From Pseudoflavonifractor sp. MSJ-37 (GTDB taxonomy: Bacteria > Bacillota > Clostridia > Oscillospirales > Oscillospiraceae), in the NCBI RefSeq assembly GCF_018917965.1, contig NZ_JAHLPP010000003.1:124001-188000 (forward strand): a stretch of DNA of 64,000 bases, in the 5' to 3' direction. Every line of letters starts with the position of its first letter. Within the stretch, counting starts at the first letter, position 1. Below the pieces are notes generated by a model. It saw nothing but the letters and a program-made list of their open reading frames with translations. It did no database searches and was not told the origin of the DNA. Position numbers and translations under genes: made by a program. Shown here piece after piece: positions 23,065 to 31,948 of this stretch.

Positions 23065-26000
23065 ATGAAGCGAACGGCGGAACGGAAAGAGCGGCGGAGA
23101 CCGGAGCGGTCCGTCTTTTCGACCATACTCCTCTCCCTGCTGGCGGTGCTGGTGGTGGAGGTCCTGATGCTGACGGTGTCCATCGTGGTCAGCCAGGTGC
23201 CCCAGCAGCTGGACCAGAACGCGGAGGACATCCTGGCCAAGCAGGTGGAGAACCGCTCCGGCTATTTGGAGGACCGACTGGTGGAGTCCGCCAGACTGGG
23301 GGATCTGGCCAAGGCCATCGACGGGGAGACCCAGCGGCTCCTCCAGGCTGGGACGATCCACCTCGACAGCCTGGACCGGGACAGCGAGAAGGCCGCTCCG
23401 CTCTTCGAGGCGGTCGCGGAGGACCTGATCGCCACCCTGCGGAGCAAGTCCGTCACCGGCATCTTCGTGGCGCTGGATACCCATGACATCGCGGACTGGA
23501 CGCCGGGCGTGCCTGTCCCGGGCGTGTATCTTCGGGACCTGGACCCAAACGCCCCGCCCTCCCAGCGGAACGAGGACCTGTCCTTCGAGCGGGCTCCGGC
23601 GGCCCTGCTCAAGAATATGCGGATCGCCACGTCCACCACCTGGAGGCCCGCTATGAACACGGATCCGCGGAACGACCAGAGCCCCATCATGGAGCCCCTC
23701 CGGGCGGCCTGGGAGGATGGGGCCAGCCTGCCCGCCGCCGAGTATGGCCGCTGGACCACCGTGCCCTACCATCTGGCGTGGGATCCCCGCACGGCGGTGG
23801 CGTACTCCCAGCCGCTGATCCTGCCGGACGGCACGATCTACGGTGTGGTGGGCATCGAGTTGCTGACCAGCTATCTGGAGACGTTGATGCCCTATCAGGA
23901 GCTCCAAAACGATGGGAGCGGCACCTATCTCCTGGCCTCCACCACCACAGACCCGGGGAGCGGGACGTTGGAGCTGACCACAGCGGTGAGCGCCGGACCG
24001 GATGGGTCCCTGTCCGCGGACGGGACCGCCGCGCTGCTCTGCCAGACAGATGACGCCGGGCAGGGAGTCATCGAGGCGGATGGCCGGACCTGGCAGGTCA
24101 GTCTGGAGAGCCTGACCCTCTATGACCGGAACGCGCCCTTCTCCGGGGAGCGGTGGATGCTGGTGGGAGCGGTGCCCTCCACAAAGCTGTTCGAGTTCTC
24201 CAGCATAGTCCAGCGGCTCATGATGGTCACGATCCTGCTGACGCTGGCAGTAGGCTTGGGGTGCAGTCTGCTGGTGAGCAGACAGCTGGCCCGACCGATC
24301 GCCCGGCTCTCCGCCGAGGTGGCGGCGGCCCAGAAGGAACACGACTCGATCCCGCGCCTGTCCCACACCGGCGTCCGGGAGCTGGACCGGTTCGCGGGGG
24401 CCATCACCCGGCTCAGCCGGGACGTGGTGAACACCTCGACGAAGTTCCTGCGGATCATGGATATGGCCAGCGTAGAGCTGGGCGGCTATGAGCTGAGGAT
24501 GGACGAGGAGAGCGTCTATGTGACGGCCAACTTCTTCTCCATGCTGGGGATGCCGGAGGTGGACCCGAAGGGGCTGGACCTGACCGGGTTCCGTGCCCGG
24601 ATGGCGGCGCTGGCCGGGCGGGGCCAGACCGTGATGCTGGCCGAGGGCGGATGCCTTCTCCAGATCGCCCAGCCTGAGGGGGGCGTCCGATACGTCCAGC
24701 TCCGGATCACCACGGACGGTGACGCGGAGGTAGGGCTGATCGAGGACGTGACGGCCGCCACGCTGGAGCGGATGCGGATCGAGCATGAGCGGGACTACGA
24801 TGTGCTCACCGACCTCTACGGCCGGCAGGCGTTCCAGCGGGAGTGCGAGGAGCTCTTCCGCGCGCCGGAGAAGCTGCGCCACGCGGCGGTGCTGATGATG
24901 GATCTGGACGGACTGAAACACGTGAACGATTTCTACGGCCATGACTGGGGCGACCGGTACATCCGGCAGACCGGCCGGTGCCTGGCGGAGAACACGCCGG
25001 AGCGGACCATCTGCGCCCGCCAGTCCGGCGACGAGTTCCTAGCGTTCTTCTACGGCTATCCGGACCGGGCGTCCCTGCGGAAGGCGCTGGACGAGCTGAC
25101 CACCGCCTTCCGGGAGAGCGCCGTGGTCCTGCCCGATGGGCAGCGGATGCCGATCAGCGTCTCCGGCGGCATCGCCTGGTACCCGGAGAACGGCTCTGAT
25201 CTGGCCACACTGAAGCGGTATGCCGACTTCGCCATGTATCAGGTGAAGCGGACCCAGAAGGGCCGGATTGAGGAGTTCGACATCAAGGCCTATGACCAGG
25301 AGGCCTATGAGCTCCAGATCCGCCAGGAGTTCCGGCAGATGCTGGAGGAGGAGGCCCTGACCTACCACTTCCAGCCGATCTTCACGGCGGCGGACGGCCG
25401 GGTGGCGGCCTATGAGGCCCTCATGCGGCCCACTCTGCCCACGCTTCGGTCCCCGGCGACGGTGATGCGGATCGCACGGGAGCTGGACCGGCTCTATGAG
25501 ATCGAACACATCACGCTCTTCCATGCGACAAAACGCTTCCATGACCTGCTGGCGCAGGGGATGCTGGAGCCGGAGGCCAAGCTGTTCGTCAACTCCATCG
25601 CCAGCGTCAGCCTGAACGATGAGGATGCGGCCGAATACACCGGGCGCTGGCCGGAGCTGATGCGCCATCTGGTGGTGGAGATCACCGAAGAGGAGAAGTG
25701 CGACTCGGCGGCGCTGGCGCGCAAGCGGGAGGCCATCCAGGCCGTCGGCGGCGTCTTCGCTCTGGACGACTATGGGAGCGGATACGGCAACAGCGGCAGT
25801 CTGCTGGAGCTCTCGCCCCAGTATGTCAAGGCGGATCAGCTGCTTATCCGGAATATCGACCGCGACCCGGACAAGCAGCAGATCGTCTCCAGCCTGGTGG
25901 CCTATGCCCATCCCCGCGGGATGAAGATCGTGGCGGAGGGCATCGAGACGGCCGCCGAGCTCCGCAAGGTGATCGAGCTGGGGGTGGATCTGCTCCAGGG

Positions 26001-26088
26001 CTACTACCTGGCCCGTCCCCGGGAGATCCCGGATCCCATCTCACCAGAGGCGCGGGAGGAGATCCGGAAGATCGCGGAGGAGCGCTGA
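23065..26088 (+). CDS. Membrane sensor with dCache, HAMP, GGDEF and EAL domains
   Basis: I prefer ATG 23065 over ATG 23035. The ~1007-residue protein has one N-terminal membrane helix (FSTILLSLLAVLVVEVLMLT) and a ~350-residue extracellular dCache-like region. A second helix (MMVTILLTLAVGLGCSLLVS) leads into a HAMP-like segment (RQLARPIARLSAEVAAAQKE), a degenerate PAS-like stretch, a GGDEF domain with motif SGDEF and an EAL domain with YEALMRP. NSIAS, EITEEE, DDYGSGYGN and KADQ residues are present, so phosphodiesterase activity for c-di-GMP is plausible. The solute-binding lipoprotein upstream may load its sensor domain. Confidence 0.93.
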   Translation: MKRTAERKERRRPERSVFSTILLSLLAVLVVEVLMLTVSIVVSQVPQQLDQNAEDILAKQVENRSGYLEDRLVESARLGDLAKAIDGETQRLLQAGTIHLDSLDRDSEKAAPLFEAVAEDLIATLRSKSVTGIFVALDTHDIADWTPGVPVPGVYLRDLDPNAPPSQRNEDLSFERAPAALLKNMRIATSTTWRPAMNTDPRNDQSPIMEPLRAAWEDGASLPAAEYGRWTTVPYHLAWDPRTAVAYSQPLILPDGTIYGVVGIELLTSYLETLMPYQELQNDGSGTYLLASTTTDPGSGTLELTTAVSAGPDGSLSADGTAALLCQTDDAGQGVIEADGRTWQVSLESLTLYDRNAPFSGERWMLVGAVPSTKLFEFSSIVQRLMMVTILLTLAVGLGCSLLVSRQLARPIARLSAEVAAAQKEHDSIPRLSHTGVRELDRFAGAITRLSRDVVNTSTKFLRIMDMASVELGGYELRMDEESVYVTANFFSMLGMPEVDPKGLDLTGFRARMAALAGRGQTVMLAEGGCLLQIAQPEGGVRYVQLRITTDGDAEVGLIEDVTAATLERMRIEHERDYDVLTDLYGRQAFQRECEELFRAPEKLRHAAVLMMDLDGLKHVNDFYGHDWGDRYIRQTGRCLAENTPERTICARQSGDEFLAFFYGYPDRASLRKALDELTTAFRESAVVLPDGQRMPISVSGGIAWYPENGSDLATLKRYADFAMYQVKRTQKGRIEEFDIKAYDQEAYELQIRQEFRQMLEEEALTYHFQPIFTAADGRVAAYEALMRPTLPTLRSPATVMRIARELDRLYEIEHITLFHATKRFHDLLAQGMLEPEAKLFVNSIASVSLNDEDAAEYTGRWPELMRHLVVEITEEEKCDSAALARKREAIQAVGGVFALDDYGSGYGNSGSLLELSPQYVKADQLLIRNIDRDPDKQQIVSSLVAYAHPRGMKIVAEGIETAAELRKVIELGVDLLQGYYLARPREIPDPISPEAREEIRKIAEER

Positions 26089-26247
26089 CATCCCATACCG
26101 CGGATGATGGCCCCGGGAGGCATTTGCCTCTCGGGGCGTTCGCTTTGGCGGACCGGATCCTCGACGATCCGTCGGCCGGATGGTATGATGATAAAAGAGG
26201 AGCCTCCGGCGGAGGCCCCAGACCATATCGACGAGAGGAAACAGACC

Positions 26248-27132
26248 ATGCACTATAACGGACCCATCGTACGGCCTCAGACCGACGCGGACAGCGTGTT
26301 CATCGAAGTCACGGTCGGCTGTACCCACAACAGCTGCACCTTCTGCAATTTCTACCAGGACTATCCCTTCCGGGTGGCGCCGCTGGCGCAGGTGGAGGAG
26401 GATCTGAAGGAGGCGGCACTGCTGGAGCCCCATGCCAAAAAGGTGTGGGCCTCCGGGGGGAACCCCTACGCCCTGCCCACGGAGCATCTGGCCAAGCTGG
26501 CGGCGCTGTTCAAGCGCTATCTGCCCGAGGGGCGGATCTCCACCTACGCCCGGGTGGACGACCTGCTCCGCAAGAGCGTGGAGGAGATGCGCCGCCTGAA
26601 GGAACTGGGCTTCGAGGACATCGTGGTGGGCATGGAGAGCGGCGACGACGCGGTCCTGTCCCACACGAAGAAGGGCTATACAGCGGCGGATATCCTGGCG
26701 GGCTGCAAAAAACTGGAGGAGGCCGGGGTGGACTACCGGGTGATCTATCTGGGCGGTCTGGCCGGGCGGGGGAAGGTCCACGACAGCGCGCTCAAGACGG
26801 CGGCGGTGCTGGACCAGATCCACCCGTACATGATGATCCTGACGACCCTGGCCCTGCTTCCGGGCACGGAGCTCTGGGACGAGTGGCAGACGGGAAAATT
26901 CCAGGAGGTCACCGAGCGGGAGCGGCTGGATGAGTTCCGCACGCTCCTGGGGCACATGGAGAACGAGATCTATGTGTTCTCCGCGACCTCCACCAACTCC
27001 ATGCCCTTCGCGGTCCAGCTCCCGGCCCAGCGGGAGGAGATCGTGGCGGCCCTGACGGCGGAGATCGATGGCATGACGGACGAGTGGGAGGCACAGATGG
27101 CCCGGATGCGCCATGCCATGCACAGCGTGTGA
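26248..27132 (+). CDS. Radical SAM protein (CX4CX2C variant)
   Basis: I chose ATG 26248, eight bases after GAGAGGAAAC, over far upstream starts. The ~294-residue protein has VTVGCTHNSCTFCNFYQDYP, an iron-sulfur binding site spaced CX4CX2C, instead of the common CX3CX2C. VWASGGNPYALP follows, then the TIM-barrel motifs YARVDDLLRKSVEEMRRLKE, GFEDIVVGMESGDD and HTKKGYTAADILAG. It matches a family of uncharacterised clostridial radical SAM enzymes with the GCTHNxCTFC motif; the substrate is unknown. The last codons run into an IS3 remnant, so its natural C-terminus may be altered. Confidence 0.88.
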   Translation: MHYNGPIVRPQTDADSVFIEVTVGCTHNSCTFCNFYQDYPFRVAPLAQVEEDLKEAALLEPHAKKVWASGGNPYALPTEHLAKLAALFKRYLPEGRISTYARVDDLLRKSVEEMRRLKELGFEDIVVGMESGDDAVLSHTKKGYTAADILAGCKKLEEAGVDYRVIYLGGLAGRGKVHDSALKTAAVLDQIHPYMMILTTLALLPGTELWDEWQTGKFQEVTERERLDEFRTLLGHMENEIYVFSATSTNSMPFAVQLPAQREEIVAALTAEIDGMTDEWEAQMARMRHAMHSV

Positions 27133-27370
27133 GCCGCAAAGGAAATTGCCTGGACGATGCTGTGATCGAAAATTCCTTTGGCCGGCTCAAAAGCGAACGG
27201 CTGTATTTGCGGGGCTCTCGATCCATGGAACACTTCGAGCAGGCGCTCTTGGGGTATCTGGATCGTTGCAACGACCGAAAGGGCTTGCCGCCTGTGCTTC
27301 ACAGACAGCAAGCCCTTTCGGCTGCTCGAACGATTTGTGTTCAAAATAGTTGTCTGACTTTTTGGGGCCA
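27120..27370 (+). mobile_element. IS3/IS150-group transposase remnant
   Basis: In frame with 27084 the DNA encodes VSRKGNCLDDAVIENSFGRL, KSERLYLRGSRSMEHFEQAL and a QQALSAA end. These are the last catalytic glutamate region (DDE) and C-terminus of an IS3-family OrfB. The right tip tgtctgactttttggggcca (27351-27370) resembles IS150-group terminal repeats. Everything 5' of the KGNCLD block is missing, including OrfA and the first two aspartates, so it is dead. It abuts the radical SAM stop codon. Confidence 0.9.
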
Positions 27371-27390
27371 CTTCATTTTTGCCGGATGGA

Positions 27391-27696
27391 TCAGTCCTTC
27401 TTCTGATACTTGCCGATCTTCTGATCGATGGACAGGATATCCTGGTCGGGACAGCAGACCACCTTGATGTAGGCGGACACCTTCTTGGCGCCGGCCCGGA
27501 TGGCCACGTGCTGGCACTCCTTGGCGATGTCCATGAGCTGGTCATAGTCATCGCCCTCGATGGTGGTCTCGAAGGGGCCCACCACATAGTGGAGACCGGT
27601 GCCGGCGATGTAGGCGATGACCTCGTCCACCATGCGGCAGAGCTCCTGATCGTCCGGGGCGTCGGGAAGGACCTGGATCGCGATGCTTGCTTTCAT
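27391..27696 (-). CDS. Thiamine-binding protein, MTH1187/YkoF-type
   Basis: This 101-residue protein starts after TAGGAGGTCTTTTCTC. It matches the MTH1187 family: KASIAIQVLPDAPDDQELCR, VDEVIAYIAGTGLHYVVGPF, ETTIEGDDYDQLMDIAKECQ. This is a ferredoxin-like small protein that binds thiamine or HMP-type ligands in multimers. It is the last gene of the TPP-riboswitch-controlled operon, which supports a thiamine-buffering or transport role. Confidence 0.88.
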   Translation of the reverse strand: MKASIAIQVLPDAPDDQELCRMVDEVIAYIAGTGLHYVVGPFETTIEGDDYDQLMDIAKECQHVAIRAGAKKVSAYIKVVCCPDQDILSIDQKIGKYQKKD

Positions 27697-27773
27697 GAGA
27701 AAAGACCTCCTAAAAATAGCACGTTCGATGTGCGGTGGATATCGGGGATGTTCGGGACAGGGGCCCGGCCCGG

Positions 27774-28433
27774 TCAGGGCCGGCCAAAGACTCGGCGGGC
27801 CAGGGCCAGCAGGTCGGCGGTGGCCCGGCCGGGGTCGGGCTGGGCGAAGATAGCGGAGACCACCGCCGCGCCGTCGGCCCCGCCGCCCTCCAGATGGAGG
27901 ATCGTGCGGGCGTTGATCCCGCCGATGGCCACCACCGGGATCGACACCGCGTCACAGATGGACCGGAGCTCCTCCAGGGACAGGGTCCGCTGGATGGCCT
28001 TGGTGCTGGTGTCGAACATGGCGCCTACGCCGATGTAGTCCGCGCCGGAGCGCTCGGCGGCCACAGCCTCCTCCACCGTCCCGGCGGAGATGCCCAGGAT
28101 CCGGTCGGGACCGATCATGGCTCGCACGTCCTTGCCGGCGATGTCGCTCTGGCCCACATGGACGCCGTCCGCGTCCAGCTCCAGAGCGATGTCGATGGCG
28201 TCGTTGACCACGAAGGGCACATGGTGCCGCTTGGCGGCGGCCTGGAGCGCCCGGGCCTCCGCAAGGAAGGCGTCATGGTCCATCTCCTTCTCCCGGATCT
28301 GGAGGAAGGTGGCCCCGTTGGCCAGGACGGCCTCCGTCACCTGAGGGAGGGTCTCCCCGGGCTTGAGCCAGCTGCTGTCGGTGACGGCGTAGAGCAGCAT
28401 GGACTGCCGGATCTCATCCTTCGTAAATCTCAT
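27774..28433 (-). CDS. thiE: Thiamine-phosphate synthase
   Basis: ThiE joins HMP-PP and thiazole phosphate to give thiamine phosphate. The 219-residue TIM barrel shows LLYAVTD at the start, FLQIREKEMDHDAFLAEARA (pyrophosphate/Mg binding), FVVNDAIDIALELDADGVHV with GQSD, GISAGTVEEA, DYIGVGAMFDTSTK, and VVAIGGINARTI. The start codon lies inside the 3' end of thiM, a 20-base overlap. Since thiC, thiD, thiG and thiF are absent here, the operon looks like salvage of HMP and thiazole. Confidence 0.95.
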   Translation of the reverse strand: MRFTKDEIRQSMLLYAVTDSSWLKPGETLPQVTEAVLANGATFLQIREKEMDHDAFLAEARALQAAAKRHHVPFVVNDAIDIALELDADGVHVGQSDIAGKDVRAMIGPDRILGISAGTVEEAVAAERSGADYIGVGAMFDTSTKAIQRTLSLEELRSICDAVSIPVVAIGGINARTILHLEGGGADGAAVVSAIFAQPDPGRATADLLALARRVFGRP

Positions 28434-29241
28434 AGCGGACGTTCGCCTCCATCTCTTCTTCCGTCAAATTGAACACAGCGTCGATCAGATCGGTGCGGAA
28501 AGTGGCGTTGCCGGTGCCGTTGGCCAGCCGGCGGGCCTCGGCCTTCTCGCCGGCGATGCCCATGGCCGCCACGGCGGCGCAGGCGGCCTCCAGCGGCCGG
28601 TCGGGCTGAGCGCCGCAGAAGGCCCCCAGCAGGGCGGTCAGCATACAGCCGCTGCCAGTGATCCGGGACATGGTGGCACAGCCGTTGCGCAGGAGCACCG
28701 TCTCATCGGCGGTAGTCACGATGTCGATCGGGCCGGAGACCGCCACTACGGAGCCGGTCCGCTTGGCCAGCGTCCGGGCGATGGAGACCGCCAAAGGCAG
28801 GCTCTGCTCGGTGATCTTATCGGACTCGCTCACGTCCACGCCGCTCCCGGCGGCCTGGCCCAGCGCCAGGGCGCGGATCTCGGAAGCGTTGCCCCGGATG
28901 ACCGTGAAGCGGACCGCATCCAGCAGAGCGGCGGCGGCCCGGCGGCGGAGGGCGGTGTCTCCGGCGGCCACCGGGTCCAGGATCACCGGACGTCCCGCCT
29001 TCCCGGCGGCCTGGCCGCCCACGATCATGGAGTCCACCAGATCCACCGCGCCCAGGTTGCACACCAGCGCGGCGGAGGCGGCGGCCGTCTCGCCGATCTC
29101 GCGGATGTCGGCGGCCATGGAGGGGGACCCTCCGGCGGCCAGGATGATGTTGGCACAGTCGTTGACCGTGACGAAATTGGTGATGCAGTCCACCAGCGGC
29201 GTGTTCTCGCGCACGAGTCTCAAAGAAGCTCCAAAGTCCAT
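28414..29241 (-). CDS. thiM: Hydroxyethylthiazole kinase
   Basis: ThiM phosphorylates 4-methyl-5-(2-hydroxyethyl)thiazole for salvage into thiamine. The 275-residue ribokinase-like protein shows PLVDCITNFVTVNDCANIIL, AAGGSPSMAAD, the LDPVAAGDT segment, VIRGNASEIRAL and the catalytic ITGSGCMLTALLGAF (GSGC with the conserved Cys). It starts after AAGGAGGAAGAAC, 16 bases from the end of thiW, and overlaps thiE. Confidence 0.95.
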   Translation of the reverse strand: MDFGASLRLVRENTPLVDCITNFVTVNDCANIILAAGGSPSMAADIREIGETAAASAALVCNLGAVDLVDSMIVGGQAAGKAGRPVILDPVAAGDTALRRRAAAALLDAVRFTVIRGNASEIRALALGQAAGSGVDVSESDKITEQSLPLAVSIARTLAKRTGSVVAVSGPIDIVTTADETVLLRNGCATMSRITGSGCMLTALLGAFCGAQPDRPLEAACAAVAAMGIAGEKAEARRLANGTGNATFRTDLIDAVFNLTEEEMEANVRYEIYEG

Positions 29242-29257
29242 ATGTTCTTCCTCCTTA

Positions 29258-29776
29258 TCATCCTGCGAGCTGGGCGGTCATCCGCTTCAGCAGGCCGGAC
29301 CGCTGAAGGATCAGCAGGACGGCCACGCCCATAGCCGCGCCGACGGCGGCGGAGGGCACATAGAAGGGGATGAAATAAAACGGGGACTGAGCGTCCAGCC
29401 CGTAGAACATACGGAACAGGGGATAGGAGGCCATGGCCCCTAGCACGCCGGTGCCAAAGACCTCGCCGATATAGACGGACCACCAGGTGCCGAACTTCCG
29501 GTAGAGCAGGCCGCCCACGATCGGGCCGATCATGGCGCCGGTGACGGAACCAACGTCCCGGCCGCAGGCCATCCGCATCACGCCGGTCAGGAACCCAGCG
29601 GCACTGCCGTACCAGGGCCCCACGAACACGGCGGCCAGCACATTGACGAAGTGCTGGAAGGGGGCCATGGCGGGGAAGTAGACGAAGGTGTTCAGCACGA
29701 AGGCCAGGCAGGTGAACATGGCCGTCAGCGCCAGCTTCCGGGTGGCGGAGCGGTGCGTTCGTTCGATCGTATCCAT
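29258..29776 (-). CDS. thiW: ThiW: ECF transporter S component for the thiazole precursor
   Basis: I chose the ATG at 29776, which follows AAAGGAGTTTTTTATCG, over a start 39 bases upstream. The ~172-residue membrane protein has about six hydrophobic helices and family features LALTAMFTCLAFVLNTFVYF, GPWYGSAAGFLTGVMRMACG and the GPIVGGLLYRKFG turn. ThiW is the substrate-binding subunit that works with a shared EcfT/EcfA module encoded elsewhere. Its place first in the operon, before thiM, fits uptake then phosphorylation of hydroxyethylthiazole. Confidence 0.92.
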   Translation of the reverse strand: MDTIERTHRSATRKLALTAMFTCLAFVLNTFVYFPAMAPFQHFVNVLAAVFVGPWYGSAAGFLTGVMRMACGRDVGSVTGAMIGPIVGGLLYRKFGTWWSVYIGEVFGTGVLGAMASYPLFRMFYGLDAQSPFYFIPFYVPSAAVGAAMGVAVLLILQRSGLLKRMTAQLAG

Positions 29777-30021
29777 CGATAAAAAACTCCTTTGCAAGTC
29801 AGAGGAAACGGGCATCCACAGCGGCGCTTCCCTGCAATGATGCAGTCCTGTCCCCGCTCGTTCGAGGGGACGGAAGGTCGGTCGAGGCTCACTGGCCTCC
29901 TCTCACGCCGGAACACGGCTTCCCATCGCTGTGTATGAGCGGATCCAGGGCGCTCCCCCTCGGTCCGCCGCGGCTGTGCCGCGCGCCCGTCTCCACCATC
30001 CTTTCAAAGAAGAAGTAGACG

Positions 30022-30055
30022 AAAAACAGGGGACGCCCATCTGCGGCGCCCCCTG
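30022..30055 (-). terminator. Riboswitch-controlled terminator
   Basis: On the minus strand CAGGGG and CGCC pair with GGCG and CCCCTG around a short loop, followed by five T residues. It lies just downstream of the TPP aptamer and before thiW, so it is the expression platform of a transcriptional OFF switch. Confidence 0.85.
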
Positions 30056-30071
30056 GAAACGGTCATACGAG

Positions 30072-30158
30072 ATGACTTCCTACGGCGGCATTATCCGCAT
30101 CAGGTAGAGGGTCGAAGGCCACACCTTCCTCTCAGCCTGCTGGCGCAAGCTCCCCTGT
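30072..30158 (-). promoter_or_regulatory. TPP (THI-box) riboswitch
   Basis: Read on the minus strand, the element has ACAGGGGAGC, the pyrimidine-sensing GCTGAGAGG, and the pyrophosphate-sensing CCTGATGCGGATAATGCC, followed by GCCGTAGGAAGT. These are the conserved CUGAGA and CCUGAU...GGAUAAUGCC...GUAGG segments of the THI box. High TPP would favour the downstream terminator and switch off thiW-thiM-thiE and the thiamine-binding protein gene. The leader between terminator and thiW (about 245 bases) shows no gene. Confidence 0.96.
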
Positions 30159-30216
30159 TTTTCCGTTCCCGACCATCATACACCCATCCGGGCGGAAGCA
30201 CAAGCCCCTTTCCATA

Positions 30217-30262
30217 AAAAGTCCCGTAGGGGCGCTCCAGATCCGGAACGCCCCCACGGGGG
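30217..30262 (-). terminator. Terminator of the aldo/keto reductase operon
   Basis: On the minus strand CCCGTGGGGGCG pairs with CGCCCCTACGGG and is followed by ACTTTTT. It lies 18 bases after the last gene of the three-gene operon. Confidence 0.85.
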
Positions 30263-30279
30263 AGGGAGTGGGACGGAGA

Positions 30280-31374
30280 TCAGCCGAAATAGGCCTGGAT
30301 CTCCCTCATGCGGGCGGACTGCGCCACATGGAAGGGACAGCGGCGGTCGCAGTGGCCGCAGCCGATGCACTGGTCCGCCTTCACGGACAGGGTGCGGTAG
30401 TGGTCCGCCGCCAGAGCGTCCCCGGCCTTGGACAGGTCGTAGTATTTGTTGATCATGCCCACATCCAGACCGGCGGGGCAGGGCTGGCAGTGGTTGCAGT
30501 AGACACAGGCCCCCTCCGCGTCCTTGGGAGTGAGGGTGCTGATGATGGAGTAGTCCTTCTCCTCGGGAGCGGCCTGGAAAAAGCCGAGGACCCGCACCAG
30601 ATCGGCTCGGTCCCGCACGCCGGGCAGGACGGTCAGCACGCCGGGCTTGTCCAGCGCGTACTGGATGCACTGGTACTCGGTGAGCGCTTTGCCGAAGGGA
30701 GAGGTCTTGGCATCCAGGAGCTGGCTGCCGGCGAAGGCCTTCATGACCGAGATGCCAACGCCATCGGCCTCACAGCGGCGGTAGAGGGCCATGCGCTCCG
30801 CGGCGGAGCCGTTGGCGTAGTCGCCGTGCTGATAGTCATAGCTGGCGTTGATGCTGAACATCAGAGTATCGATCAGACCGGTGTCCAGCACCATATTGGC
30901 CAGGACCGGGCTGTGAGTGGACAGGCCAAGATGCCGGACGATGCCCTTGGACTTCTGCTCCTCCAGATAGGCCAGCACGCCGTCGGCCTGATAGCGCTGC
31001 CAGTCCCCGGCCTCATCCAGACAGTGGATGAAGCCGTAGTCGATATAGTCGGTCCGGAGCTGTTCCAGCTGCCAGCCGACCGACCGCCGGATAGTCTCCG
31101 GGTCGGTGGTCCAGCTGTAGCTCTTGCCGGGGCCGTAGTTGGCGCCGAAGTGGACCTGATAATAGACCTGATTTCGGACCCCGGCGAACGCCGTGCCGAA
31201 CAGAGGGAAGCTGGCAGACTCAGCGGTGGCCAGGTCGAAGTAGTCGATGCCGTTCTGAAGGGCCATCTCCAGCGTGGCGATGCCCTCCTTCTCCCCGGCG
31301 GAGGCGATGGAGCTGGTGCCGAAGCCCAGGACGCTGATCTTATCGCCGGTACGGCGGTGGATGCGGTATTCCAT
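30280..31374 (-). CDS. Aldo/keto reductase with C-terminal 4Fe-4S ferredoxin domain
   Basis: The first ~280 residues form an aldo/keto reductase barrel (ISVLGFGTSSIASAG, GIDYFDLATAES, YIDYGFIHCLDEAGDW). The usual catalytic Asp-Tyr-Lys-His set looks altered: the region after DLATAES carries no clear catalytic Tyr. Residues ~290-350 carry CVYCNHCQPCPAGLD and CIGCGHCDRRCPFH, two iron-sulfur cluster motifs. Such fused proteins are known in clostridia, with uncharted substrates. It is the third gene of the operon, with flavodoxin and a second reductase, which suggests a flavin/iron-sulfur redox chain. Confidence 0.88.
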   Translation of the reverse strand: MEYRIHRRTGDKISVLGFGTSSIASAGEKEGIATLEMALQNGIDYFDLATAESASFPLFGTAFAGVRNQVYYQVHFGANYGPGKSYSWTTDPETIRRSVGWQLEQLRTDYIDYGFIHCLDEAGDWQRYQADGVLAYLEEQKSKGIVRHLGLSTHSPVLANMVLDTGLIDTLMFSINASYDYQHGDYANGSAAERMALYRRCEADGVGISVMKAFAGSQLLDAKTSPFGKALTEYQCIQYALDKPGVLTVLPGVRDRADLVRVLGFFQAAPEEKDYSIISTLTPKDAEGACVYCNHCQPCPAGLDVGMINKYYDLSKAGDALAADHYRTLSVKADQCIGCGHCDRRCPFHVAQSARMREIQAYFG

Positions 31375-31418
31375 GGTGTGTGTCCTCCTTCTCCAAACGG
31401 ATGACGGATGAGGCGGCC

Positions 31419-31901
31419 TTACAGGCCCAGTCCCTGGGCCCAGGATCGGAGTTCGTCGGCGGACAGGCAGCCGTTGAGGACGCGGCCCTCCACCAGCTTG
31501 GTATCGGCGGCCACACTGGGCTTCAGGCGGGCCGCGGTCTGGCCGAAGCGGCTCCCGCCGGAGGTGGCGAAGAGCACGACGGTCTTGCCGCGGAAGTCAT
31601 AGCGCTCCAGGAAGGTGTTGATGATGGTGGGGGCTACATACCACCAGATGGGGAAGCCCAGGAAGATGGTATCGTAGTCGGCCACGGGGGCGTCTCCGTC
31701 CGCCAGAGCGGGGCGGGAGGAGGGATCCGCCATCTCCACCGAGGAACGGGACTTCTTGTCCATCCAGTTCAGGTCGGCGGAGGTGTAGGGGACGGCGGGG
31801 CGGATCTCATAGAGATCGCCGCCGATGGCCTGGGCAAGAGCCTCAGCGGCCCTGGCGGTGACGCCGGAGGCGGAGAAATAGGTGACGAGTGCTTTTTTCA
31901 T
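31419..31901 (-). CDS. Flavodoxin
   Basis: This 160-residue protein carries FMN for low-potential electron transfer. It starts after AGGAGGATACCCATC. The FMN phosphate loop is VTYFSASGVTARAAEALAQA; then come ALADGDAPVADYDTIFLGFP, IWWYVAPTIINTFLERYDFR and LFATSGGSRFGQT. This is the flavodoxin_4 subclass typical of clostridia. It lies between two aldo/keto reductase genes and probably serves as their redox partner (inference). Confidence 0.92.
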   Translation of the reverse strand: MKKALVTYFSASGVTARAAEALAQAIGGDLYEIRPAVPYTSADLNWMDKKSRSSVEMADPSSRPALADGDAPVADYDTIFLGFPIWWYVAPTIINTFLERYDFRGKTVVLFATSGGSRFGQTAARLKPSVAADTKLVEGRVLNGCLSADELRSWAQGLGL

Positions 31902-31948
31902 GATGGGTATCCTCCTGAAAGATGAGATGGGTCAAGGGAGAGAGCGGA

